Positions 52,509 through 60,144 of a stretch of 64,000 bases of DNA are shown piece by piece (the first letter of the stretch is position 1; the number at the start of each line of letters is the position of its first letter). Both the position numbers and the translations under genes were made by a program. The stretch comes from 20CM-2-55-15 sp964633285 (GTDB lineage Bacteria > Acidobacteriota > Terriglobia > 20CM-2-55-15): contig CAZWGA010000022.1 of NCBI GenBank assembly GCA_964633285.1, positions 16,240 to 80,239 on the forward strand, read 5' to 3'. The notes beneath the pieces are model-generated. The model did no database searches. It was not told the DNA's origin and worked only from the letters and a program-made list of their open reading frames with translations.

Positions 52509-52942
52509 TGATGATTTCCGCTGAGCTTCTTGACCATCCGAAGTCTGCAGCCGCCGCCTTCGCGTTCCGATAAATCCACTTCGTCCATGAACGAGCGAAT
52601 GATCAGAATTCCGCGCCCGCTGGGCTTCAGCAGATTGGCTGTATCGGTAGGATCGGCGACCTTTTCCAGAGTGAAACCTTTTCCCTGGTCTTCGACAATG
52701 ATCTCGATGGAGTCTCCGTCGGACGAGATTTTAAGCGTGGCTTTCTTGGTGGGATCGGCTTTGTTTCCGTGCTGAATGGCGTTGATCATCGACTCACTGA
52801 TGGTGAGTTCGATCCAATGGGCCAGCTCGTCATTGAGCTGGTACTCTTTGATGGCCTCCGCAACCAGCGCGTGTACTGCCTCCATTTCTTCTATCCGGCT
52901 TGGTACCGTCAGCTCGAAGCGCCTTGGCTCCCTTAAAGTCAT
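52505..52942 (-). CDS. RsbW-like anti-sigma serine kinase
   Basis: A 145-residue GHKL-type ATPase. The N box is ESMINAIQHGN, the G1 box VEDQGKGFTL and the G2 box SGRGILIIRSF. Family members bind either a sigma factor or a STAS antagonist and phosphorylate the latter. ATG 52942 has AAGGG just upstream. Cotranscribed with the STAS gene. No SpoIIE-type phosphatase or sigma-B-like gene is near, so the output could be a remote sigma factor or another protein. Confidence 0.92.
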   Translation of the reverse strand: MTLREPRRFELTVPSRIEEMEAVHALVAEAIKEYQLNDELAHWIELTISESMINAIQHGNKADPTKKATLKISSDGDSIEIIVEDQGKGFTLEKVADPTDTANLLKPSGRGILIIRSFMDEVDLSEREGGGCRLRMVKKLSGNHQ

Positions 52943-53002
52943 TGACCCTTAGGTAACACGAGGTTTTTTCAAAAGTCAATGACCATGCTAACCTGAGCTC
53001 AT

Positions 53003-54298
53003 ATGATTGAAGTCGATCGTCTGGAAATCGCGCCAGCCGTGAGAATCGGAGGAGTTGCCGCCGTACCGGGCGATAAATCCATCAGCCATCGCTTAGCCAT
53101 GCTCGGCGCCATCGCCGAAAAAAACACCATCATTCACAATTTTGCGGCGAGCGCCGATTGCCACAGCACGCTGGATTGTCTTCGCAGATTGGGAGTGCAA
53201 ATAAATGAAACCGGCGGCACCGTAACAATTCAAGGGCGCGGCCTGCATGGGCTCACTGAGCCTTCTCAGAAACTCGATGCCGGAAACTCCGGCACTACCG
53301 TGAGGCTCATGTCCGGCATTGCAGCGGCGCTTCCATTCGAAACGACGTTCATCGGCGACGAATCTCTCTCTCGCCGGCCCATGAAACGCATCATGGATCC
53401 GTTGCGGCAATTCGGGGCGACGCTGCAGGCAAGAGAAGGGAATTATCTTCCGCTGTCCATTCAGGGCGGAGCGCTTCGCCCAATCGATTTTCATATGCCG
53501 ATAGCCAGCGCGCAGGTGAAATCGTCGGTGTTGCTCGCAGGCATGTTTTGCAACGGGACGACGCGAGTGTATGAACCCGTCCCGACACGCAATCACACAG
53601 AAATCGCACTGGCGGAATTCGGCGCTCGTATTCAGGCTACCGGGAACATTATGGAGATTGAAGGCGGCCATCCGTTGCAGGGCCGCGAACTCACGGTTCC
53701 GGGAGATTTTTCTTCGGCGGCGTTCCTCATCGCCGCCGCTCTCGTTGTGCCGCACTCCAGGCTGCGTCTGACAGGTGTCGGATTGAATCCCACACGCACG
53801 GGTTTTGTGAATCTGCTCGAAGAAATGCAGGCGCGGATTACCATCGCGGGATTGTCGGCGGCCGGAGGAGAAGCCATTGGTGATGTGATTGTTGAAAGCT
53901 CTCCGCTGGCAGGAATAGAAGTGGGTGGTTCCTGGATACCCAACATCATCGACGAGATTCCGATTCTTGCCGTTCTCGGCACACAAATGCAGAAGGGCAT
54001 TCGCATTCGCGACGCAGCGGAGTTACGAGCGAAGGAAAGTGACCGCATTCGTGCCGTTGCGGAAAATCTGCGATCCCTCGGAGCCGCCGTCGAAGAATAT
54101 CCGGACGGCATGTACATTCCGGGCTCTCAGAAACTGCGCAGCGGCGTTGTGAATTCCTTCGGCGATCACAGGATTGCGATGGCTTTTGCAGTCGCCGGCC
54201 TGTTCGCCGATGGCGCGGTCATTATTAAAGATCCCGCCTGTGTCGGTATTTCGTTTCCGGGTTTCTTCGATCTTCTGAACCGTGTGAGGATGGATTAA
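53003..54298 (+). CDS. aroA: 3-phosphoshikimate 1-carboxyvinyltransferase (EPSP synthase)
   Basis: A 431-residue enzyme that joins phosphoenolpyruvate to shikimate-3-phosphate. Conserved motifs are VPGDKSISHRLAMLGAIAE, DAGNSGTTVRLMSGIAA, LSRRPMKRIMDPLRQFGA, RAKESDRIRAVAENLRSLG and FGDHRIAMAFAVAGL. The length and order are standard. The LDAGNSGTT and RPMxxxxxPL motifs give no indication of glyphosate tolerance that I can call with certainty. The stop overlaps the convergent CNNM gene by 4 bases. The upstream shikimate kinase in this window is broken. Confidence 0.97.
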   Translation: MIEVDRLEIAPAVRIGGVAAVPGDKSISHRLAMLGAIAEKNTIIHNFAASADCHSTLDCLRRLGVQINETGGTVTIQGRGLHGLTEPSQKLDAGNSGTTVRLMSGIAAALPFETTFIGDESLSRRPMKRIMDPLRQFGATLQAREGNYLPLSIQGGALRPIDFHMPIASAQVKSSVLLAGMFCNGTTRVYEPVPTRNHTEIALAEFGARIQATGNIMEIEGGHPLQGRELTVPGDFSSAAFLIAAALVVPHSRLRLTGVGLNPTRTGFVNLLEEMQARITIAGLSAAGGEAIGDVIVESSPLAGIEVGGSWIPNIIDEIPILAVLGTQMQKGIRIRDAAELRAKESDRIRAVAENLRSLGAAVEEYPDGMYIPGSQKLRSGVVNSFGDHRIAMAFAVAGLFADGAVIIKDPACVGISFPGFFDLLNRVRMD

Positions 54299-55557
54299 GC
54301 AGGTTTTTGCGCCGTAACCGGCGCAGTGCGCGTGAACCGGACTCGCATGATGCGGCGTCCTATCATTTGCTCCACTCGAAAAACACAATCGTCGAATGCC
54401 ACTTCTTCGGATTCTTTAAGCAGCCTTCCCGACTGAGCAAGCAGAAATCCCGCAAGCGTCACGTACTGTCCGTTCTCCGGAATATTCAGAGAGAGCCGCT
54501 CATTCAACTCGCGGACGGAAATGCTGGCATCAATTCCAATGCTGCCGTCGGCGTGAGGCGCCACCGAATCCACTTCGACATCATGTTCGTCCTGGATTTC
54601 GCCGACGATCTGTTCGATCAGATCTTCGACTGTCACGATGCCTTCGACTCCTCCATGCTCATCCACCACAATTCCCAGATGTGTCTGCGCATTTTGCAGA
54701 AGCTGAATGGCATTGTTCAGGCGAGCCGTGTCTGGAATGAAAACCGGTTTTCGAAGCAATTGAGAAAGCCGGAACGTTTTCGGATAGTGCAAATACGGCA
54801 TGAGATCCTTGCCGTGAAGAATACCGACAACGTTGTCCAGGACGCCCTGGTAGACGGGAAAGCGCGAATACCGCGTGCTCTCCACAATCAGCAGGATCTC
54901 ATCGAACGGCGTGGTCATGTCGATCGCCGTCACTTCCATGCGCGGCACCATCACATCCCTGACCTGGCGCTCCGTGAATTCAAGCACGCGTTCGAGCATC
55001 CGCGAGTGTTCGTGACGTTTGCTGTTCAACAAGGCTCGAAGTTCCTCGTCCGTGGGAGGCATGACAAGCCCTTCCGCATGCTGCCGGATCCTGAAAAAGA
55101 ATCGTGTGATCTTCAGCCCATGATGAGTGACCGGATAGAAAAGCCGCATGAAGATCTCAATCGGCAACACCACGCGCATGCTGATCGTTTCCGGATACCG
55201 GGCGGCCAGGGCCTTGGGACCCAGTTCGCAGAAAAGCAAAGTGAAAATTGTGAGAACAATGGTCTCGGCGGCGAGAGCCAGATCCAATGCGTTCGGGTTT
55301 AAGACAGACCGCGCGACGATCCCCGCGGATACGGTGGCTGCGCCGATGTTTGCAAAATTATTCCCAAGCAGGAGCGTCGCGAGAAGTTTATCGGGAGCAT
55401 CGTGCCACGCGCTCAGTTTCTGGGCGGGTTTGCTGCCTTGCGCTGCAAGGTGCCGGATTTTGTACTTGTTGCTGGAGAAAATTGCGGTTTCTGAAAGCGA
55501 AAAGAATGCGGACAGCGCAAAAAAAGCAAACAGGGGCAGAATTAATAAGGTGATCAT
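54295..55557 (-). CDS. CNNM/CorC-type hemolysin family protein
   Basis: A 420-residue protein. The N-terminal DUF21 domain has several hydrophobic helices (LLILPLFAFFALSAFFSLSE, containing the SETAIFSSN motif), then two CBS domains (RYSRFPVYQGVLDNVVGILH), and the C-terminal transporter-associated domain (VDEHGGVEGIVTVEDLIEQI then VGEIQDEHD). Relatives are linked to Mg2+/Co2+ export. ATG 55557 is the family start although a longer frame exists. It starts 13 bases after the carD stop and overlaps aroA by 4 bases at the 3' end. Confidence 0.93.
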   Translation of the reverse strand: MITLLILPLFAFFALSAFFSLSETAIFSSNKYKIRHLAAQGSKPAQKLSAWHDAPDKLLATLLLGNNFANIGAATVSAGIVARSVLNPNALDLALAAETIVLTIFTLLFCELGPKALAARYPETISMRVVLPIEIFMRLFYPVTHHGLKITRFFFRIRQHAEGLVMPPTDEELRALLNSKRHEHSRMLERVLEFTERQVRDVMVPRMEVTAIDMTTPFDEILLIVESTRYSRFPVYQGVLDNVVGILHGKDLMPYLHYPKTFRLSQLLRKPVFIPDTARLNNAIQLLQNAQTHLGIVVDEHGGVEGIVTVEDLIEQIVGEIQDEHDVEVDSVAPHADGSIGIDASISVRELNERLSLNIPENGQYVTLAGFLLAQSGRLLKESEEVAFDDCVFRVEQMIGRRIMRVRFTRTAPVTAQKPA

Positions 55558-55570
55558 TAAGGGGTTGGGT

Positions 55571-56080
55571 CTAGGCCACAGGAACTTTGCCGCACGCTTT
55601 GGTGACGGCTTTCTCGATCCGATCCTCAATATCCAACTCGGCCAACTTCATAACGGTCGAAAGTTCGGAAATAAGAAGGAATCGAGCGCGATCCAGCATT
55701 CGCTTTTCGCGGAACGACAGGGGCTTAACCCGGCTGAGATATACCAGATTCTTAAACACTTCAGCGACGTGGAAAATGGAACCCGACCGCATCTTTTCCG
55801 AGTTCTCCTTGAAACGGTCTTTCCAGTCTTTTTGTGTAAAGAATTGATTGCTGCCAAGGAAGGAGAGAAGCTGTTCAACGTCGCGCCGCTCAATGATCTT
55901 TCGGAGCCCGACGTCCACGGCGTTTGCGGTGGGAACCATCACTAGGATGTCGTTGGAACATATCCTTAGGAGATAAAATCGTTCAAACTTCCCGGATACC
56001 AGCCGGTTCGAAATCTTTTCAATGATCCCAACGCCATGGTTGGGGTAGACAACTTTATCGCCTATCTCAAATGTATCCAT
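55571..56080 (-). CDS. CarD-like transcription regulator
   Basis: A 169-residue protein. The N-terminal RNA-polymerase-interacting domain begins FEIGDKVVYPNHGVGIIEKI and FYLLRICSNDILVMVP, and the C-terminal helical DNA-binding domain includes VYLSRVKPLSFREKRMLDRA. CarD/CdnL stabilise the open complex at many promoters, including rRNA promoters. It has a well-placed sigma70 promoter (56105..56133) with a TSS near 56098 and a short leader. Followed 13 bases later by the CNNM gene. Confidence 0.95.
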   Translation of the reverse strand: MDTFEIGDKVVYPNHGVGIIEKISNRLVSGKFERFYLLRICSNDILVMVPTANAVDVGLRKIIERRDVEQLLSFLGSNQFFTQKDWKDRFKENSEKMRSGSIFHVAEVFKNLVYLSRVKPLSFREKRMLDRARFLLISELSTVMKLAELDIEDRIEKAVTKACGKVPVA

Positions 56081-56104
56081 ATCCCACCAGTGACAAACTC
56101 CCCT

Positions 56105-56133
56105 ATTCTATTGGGGTGTGACGAAAACGTCAA
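56105..56133 (-). promoter_or_regulatory. Sigma70-type promoter for carD
   Basis: On the minus strand TTGACG (-35, 56128..56133) and TAGAAT (-10, 56105..56110) are separated by exactly 17 bases. Both match consensus at 5 of 6 positions. The distance to ATG 56080 gives a leader of about 18 bases after a TSS near 56098. Confidence 0.7.
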
Positions 56134-56192
56134 GGACGTATTCGGCTTGAAGCCACGACTGGCGTGGGTTGCGCTTTTATCCTCTGCGAAAT

Positions 56193-56924
56193 ATGAAAAA
56201 AGTCCTGGTCATTCGGGCCTGTGCCATAGGCGATTTTGTCCTGAATCTGCCGGCGCTTATCGCCCTGCAGGAATTGCATCCGGACGCACGATTTACTCTC
56301 GTTGGGAGCAAACCCGTTCTCGAACTGGCGACGGAGTTCGTGGCCGTCGATGCGATATTCTCGATCGAAGCGCAACCCTGGACGCGTTTGTTTTACGAGC
56401 CGCTGCCGGGTTTGGAATTTGATTCGGCGATTGCCTGGATGAAGGATTGCACCGTTGCGGAAAACCTGAAACGTTCCGGAATTCACGATGTGCGGCATTC
56501 GCATGCTTTTCCATTTTTCGGACATGCATCCGACCACCTGCTCCGATCGGTAAAACAACCGCGTCCCTCGCTTCCGGATTTGTGGAAACCCGCTTCCCGG
56601 GACATCGTTGTTCACGCCGGCAGCGGCAGTCCCCATAAGAACTGGCCGTTTTTTGATTCGCTTATGGAAAAACTTCAGGACGCCGTGGCCCTCCCGCAAA
56701 ATCTTTCTCTGATCGAACTATCTCAGTATCTTCGCCGCTGCCGTGCCTTTGTTGGGAATGATTCGGGAATTACTCATCTCGCCGCATACCTCGGCGTTCC
56801 TACGCTTGCGCTGTTCGGTCCCACAAATCCGTTCATCTGGGGTCCCATCGGCCGCCGTTCCCGCATCATTTGGAAGACAAAACTTGAAGACATCTCCCTC
56901 AATGAGGTAATAAATTCGGTGTGA
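56193..56924 (+). CDS. Glycosyltransferase family 9 (heptosyltransferase-like), short
   Basis: A 243-residue GT9-type protein. KVLVIRACAIGDFVLNLPAL is the N-terminal glycine-rich start, IVVHAGSGSPHKNWP the phosphate-binding loop and FVGNDSGITHLAAYLGVPT the donor-site signature. Such enzymes add heptose or other sugars to LPS cores. Usual members have about 300-350 residues. Here the segment between the KNWP loop and the SLIELSQYL region appears shortened by about 25-35 residues, without a frame break. The function is likely but the shortening may affect folding. ATG 56193 is used. Divergent from carD; element copy B follows. Confidence 0.82.
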   Translation: MKKVLVIRACAIGDFVLNLPALIALQELHPDARFTLVGSKPVLELATEFVAVDAIFSIEAQPWTRLFYEPLPGLEFDSAIAWMKDCTVAENLKRSGIHDVRHSHAFPFFGHASDHLLRSVKQPRPSLPDLWKPASRDIVVHAGSGSPHKNWPFFDSLMEKLQDAVALPQNLSLIELSQYLRRCRAFVGNDSGITHLAAYLGVPTLALFGPTNPFIWGPIGRRSRIIWKTKLEDISLNEVINSV

Positions 56925-56946
56925 CCACGGCTCACCGCTTCGTCTT

Positions 56947-57175
56947 AAGAATATGAAATGTTGGGATGTCCCATATTGGGATGCCCAATTCAGTTGTGAA
57001 AGTACCAGACGACCCATTTCACACACTGAGAATTTGGAAACTGGGGCATTGGGTCAATCGGTGTTTTGACATCTGCATTTGACATCCCAATATGGGACAT
57101 CCCAACATTTCATATTTGTGAAGAGATCATACCCCGCGACGACAACGCCGCCAGCGCGGCCTGGAAGCCGGACAC
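56947..57175. repeat. Palindromic element copy B, core inverted relative to copy A
   Basis: Arms at 56951..56997 and 57069..57115 surround a 71-base core (56998..57068). The left arm's inner part has several mismatches. The core equals the reverse complement of copy A's core with 3 differences in 71 bases. The outer right flank (57116..57175) matches copy A's right flank in the same direction. It lies between the GT9 gene and the methyltransferase start, ending about 8 bases upstream of that start. Confidence 0.9.
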
Positions 57176-57182
57176 CGAATTT

Positions 57183-57848
57183 ATGGAACGAACGCCGGAA
57201 CCGGAATTGATGGATGAACAGGAACAGGCTGCGGCTTATGCGGCTGCGGACTGGAGTGAATCGCACGGCAAGATCTCGAGATATTTCCGGGAGCGATTCG
57301 GTGACTTGAAGTCGGGTCGGGTGCTTGATCTCGGTTGTGGTACGGCGGACGTGACGGTTCGGTTTGCAAAGGCGTTTCCGGGAATTCATGTCGTCGGTGT
57401 GGATGGGTCTGAGGCGATGCTGGGTTTTGGCAGACAGCTTGTTCGAGATGCCCAACTGGAATCCCGAATTACACTCGAAAACCGGTATCTGCCCGATCCG
57501 TCATTCGAGGTCCGGCAATTTGATGCAGTGATCTGCAACAGCCTGCTGCATCATTTCGCGGATCCCGTAGCGCTCTGGCGAACGGCGGTGCTTTACGCGA
57601 AACCCGCAGCGCCGGTCATGATCATCGATTTGATTCGTCCACCTGACGCCGAAACGGCCGTGCGATTGGTGAGCGAGCACGCGAAAGACGCTCTACCCAT
57701 CCTGAAACGCGATTTCACGGCATCGCTGCACGCCGCATATTCGCCCGATGAAGTGCGATCCCAACTCACTTCCGCCGGCCTTGGCGGTTTCAAGATAGAC
57801 ACCGTTGACGTTTTGCATTTTGTCGCCTGGGGAACCGCGCCTGCCTAA
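57183..57848 (+). CDS. Class I SAM-dependent methyltransferase
   Basis: A protein of about 221 residues. The SAM-binding motif VLDLGCGTADVTVRFAKAFP is near residue 48, and VVGVDGSEAMLGFGRQLVRD is motif II. FDAVICNSLLHHFADPVALW is the motif III helix, then MIIDLIRPPDAETAVRLV. The substrate cannot be told. ATG 57183 lies just outside palindrome copy B; the frame is open through the element but that part has no gene-like features. ATG 57210 is an alternative start. The stop overlaps the convergent BtuF gene by 4 bases. Confidence 0.88.
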   Translation: MERTPEPELMDEQEQAAAYAAADWSESHGKISRYFRERFGDLKSGRVLDLGCGTADVTVRFAKAFPGIHVVGVDGSEAMLGFGRQLVRDAQLESRITLENRYLPDPSFEVRQFDAVICNSLLHHFADPVALWRTAVLYAKPAAPVMIIDLIRPPDAETAVRLVSEHAKDALPILKRDFTASLHAAYSPDEVRSQLTSAGLGGFKIDTVDVLHFVAWGTAPA

Positions 57849-58696
57849 TTGGCTTCGCGAATGATTTGCGAAATCCGTTCGACGGCGAGGCCGAATCGCG
57901 GACCGGGTACCAGCAAGTAGGATTCTGCTTCGATATAAATGCGCCCTCGCGCAAGGCCGAGGTTCTCCCAATCTTTCTTTCGTTGCAGTTTTTCAGGTTC
58001 GGCAAGCGGCGGAGGCAACGTTTCAAGAATGATGTCGGGTTTTCGCCGTATCACTTCTTCAAGGGTCGGCTGAAGCGTTTCGCTATCGACATCCGCAAAG
58101 AGATTCTCGCCTCCCGCAATGCGGATCAGATCGTGTTGAAAAGCCCGAGCTCCCACGCTGTAGAACGACCCGATCGTTCCCGCGCCACGATCGTGAACCA
58201 GCAAAATCTTCGGACGAACTTTGGGCGCATTCGCTCCGGCCCGTTCAAAGCTGGATCGAATCCCGCCGACGATGCTTTGCGCCCGCGCCTCAGCTCCAAC
58301 GGCCTCGCCCAGATCCAGCATGAATTTCAGTGTTTGTTCGACGTTGCCGTGCACAAATGGGAACATTCGAATCCCGACGGACTGCAGTCTTTCGCGCAGG
58401 ACATCCTGACTGCCGTAGGTGATCACCAGATCCGGATGCATCTCGATAATCTTTTCAATGTTCGGATTGATCAGGCCGCCGACTCGCGGCTTCTTGTCGA
58501 CTTCGGGCGGAAAATGATCATAGTCGCCGACTGCGATCACCTTTTCCCCAAGACCCAACGCAAACAAAGTCTCCGTCACATTGGGAACAACCGAGATAAT
58601 TCGCTGCGGTATCTTCGCGGCAGGCGCCGGCGGGTTTGCCGTGCATGCGCATACCAGCGAAAAGAAAAGCAGGGCGATCGCGGCGAGACGGCTCAA
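57845..58696 (-). CDS. btuF: BtuF-like cobalamin-binding lipoprotein
   Basis: A 283-residue periplasmic-binding protein of the helical-backbone type III class. The lipobox is SLVCAC near residue 18, followed by PQRIISVVPNVTETLFALGL, GLINPNIEKIIEMHPDLVIT and KPDIILETLPPPLAEPE. The signature is that of cobalamin or iron-siderophore carriers. Position behind a cobalamin riboswitch in the same run as a BtuB-like receptor makes cobalamin likely. The inner-membrane BtuCD partners are not in the window. It overlaps the cytochrome gene by 4 bases. Confidence 0.87.
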   Translation of the reverse strand: MSRLAAIALLFFSLVCACTANPPAPAAKIPQRIISVVPNVTETLFALGLGEKVIAVGDYDHFPPEVDKKPRVGGLINPNIEKIIEMHPDLVITYGSQDVLRERLQSVGIRMFPFVHGNVEQTLKFMLDLGEAVGAEARAQSIVGGIRSSFERAGANAPKVRPKILLVHDRGAGTIGSFYSVGARAFQHDLIRIAGGENLFADVDSETLQPTLEEVIRRKPDIILETLPPPLAEPEKLQRKKDWENLGLARGRIYIEAESYLLVPGPRFGLAVERISQIIREAN

Positions 58697-60144
58697 AGCG
58701 TCCTCAGGAAGGCAATCAGTTCGGCTCGCTCGCTTCCGTTAAGCGACAGGCCGAACGTATGGCCTGAAATGCGTTTCAAGCGGTCAGGATCAAACCACTC
58801 TTCCAATGTTTTCGCCGCTCCGTTGTGCTGGAAAGGTCCGCGGTACCAGACACCTTTCAATGAAGGAACTTTGTAGTAACCGGTTCCTTTGCGCGTTCGT
58901 GTGGCCAGGGCAGGATCGGTGCCGACAGGACGCTCGATAATGTCATAGCGGAGGCGATGCTCCGGCGGTATCGAGAATCCTTCCACCGGCGTCAGTTTAT
59001 TGCTCGTATAAAGCGGCGGTGCGTGACATCCGGAGCAACCTTCACGGGCGAAGATTTGACGGCCACGGTCAGCCTTCGCATCGAGCTTGTTGGGATTTCG
59101 CGGCGGCTTCAAGGAGTACAGATAGCGCGCGAGGGCGGTGAGTTGTTCGTCGGCGTATCGTTCGAGGCGGCTCGGATCCGGCAACCTGTCGACCAGCGTA
59201 AAATCGCCGAACCGGTCGAAGGAATTTGCGCCCTGAACCAGCGCGATATATCGCATCAGGTCCTGCATGGAGCGTTGAATGACGATTCCCGTGTGATCGA
59301 GATAGCGGCGATCGGCAATGCCGGTCAGATCCGGAATCTGCGCAGGTGAAAAAAGACTCAGATTCACGCGCGTCGAGGTTCCGGGCTCGATAGCCTCGTA
59401 CGCCCCGGCGATGTCTTCGAGAGACATGGTATCGATGCGTTTCATCGGATCGGGAGTCAGCCACGGCATTGCGAAGAACGCGCGTTGTCCCGACCGGATG
59501 GCTTCGAGGAATCCCGGTGAGCCCTTTGTTTCCCCGGCCTGTTGCCGCAGGTTGAATCCGATAACGCGGTCCACAGGAAAATTCCCCTGTGCGCCCTTGA
59601 GAAAGCTTCCATCGGCCATGACTCGCGCATGACACATGACGCACGCGCCGCTGCCGACCTCAACCACGCCTTTCTTGCGGATGATATAGCGCGAGAACGG
59701 CATGATCCCGTCTTTTGTGACCGGCACTCCGTTGTGTTCGTACCAGGATCGATCCCGAACCTGGGAGAGTTTGAATGTCGCTCCATAACCGATCGGCGCA
59801 TCGAACACGATCTCGCCGGCGCGGATCCAGTCCTGATCCGATTTCAGTTTCGTGGCATCGAACACAACCTGCGGCTCCTGTGCTTCGAGCCAATGCATGT
59901 AATTGGGCGGTTCCTTGCCCGGCGCGTAGATCGGATAGCTTTTGTAAATCGTCCGCGCAGGTATCCGGTAGTAGTAGTCCGCCGTGACGTGCGTTGGCGA
60001 AGACTCAGGACGAATCAACGGCAACTCGAAGGAAGCGAGTTCCCGATCGTCCCAAACCGGCTTTGCACTCCCCTCCCCGGATGAGGAGGGGAGCTGAAAC
60101 AACAGAAGAGCCGCCAGGATGAGTCTCGGCATATGGGCTCTCAT
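58693..60144 (-). CDS. Diheme cytochrome c in the cobalamin operon
   Basis: A 483-residue exported protein (signal LILAALLLFQLPSS) with two heme c motifs: CVMCH at GACVMCHARVMADGSFLKGA and CSGCH at REGCSGCHAPPLYTSNK. The C-terminal part, KVPSLKGVWYRGPFQHNGAA followed by TLEEWF, is typical of diheme cytochrome c peroxidase-type proteins. The ATG is directly adjacent to the TonB receptor stop and the gene overlaps btuF by 4 bases, so all three probably share the riboswitch control. Its role in cobalamin handling is unknown. A short palindrome lies in the signal-peptide region. Confidence 0.85.
   Translation of the reverse strand: MRAHMPRLILAALLLFQLPSSSGEGSAKPVWDDRELASFELPLIRPESSPTHVTADYYYRIPARTIYKSYPIYAPGKEPPNYMHWLEAQEPQVVFDATKLKSDQDWIRAGEIVFDAPIGYGATFKLSQVRDRSWYEHNGVPVTKDGIMPFSRYIIRKKGVVEVGSGACVMCHARVMADGSFLKGAQGNFPVDRVIGFNLRQQAGETKGSPGFLEAIRSGQRAFFAMPWLTPDPMKRIDTMSLEDIAGAYEAIEPGTSTRVNLSLFSPAQIPDLTGIADRRYLDHTGIVIQRSMQDLMRYIALVQGANSFDRFGDFTLVDRLPDPSRLERYADEQLTALARYLYSLKPPRNPNKLDAKADRGRQIFAREGCSGCHAPPLYTSNKLTPVEGFSIPPEHRLRYDIIERPVGTDPALATRTRKGTGYYKVPSLKGVWYRGPFQHNGAAKTLEEWFDPDRLKRISGHTFGLSLNGSERAELIAFLRTL
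60068..60093. repeat. Short palindrome within the cytochrome signal-peptide region
   Basis: CTCCCCTCC (60068..60076) pairs perfectly with GGAGGGGAG (60085..60093) around an 8-base loop. It encodes the QLPSSSGEG stretch where the signal peptide meets the mature protein, a stretch unlike its neighbours. It looks like a small palindromic insertion within a reading frame, as known for some intragenic palindromic elements. Chance is possible. Confidence 0.45.

Noticed and set aside
57066..57182. Upstream in-frame extension of the methyltransferase through palindrome copy B
   Set aside because: The extension encodes the repeat arm and has no methyltransferase character; ATG 57183 starts the family-like region.
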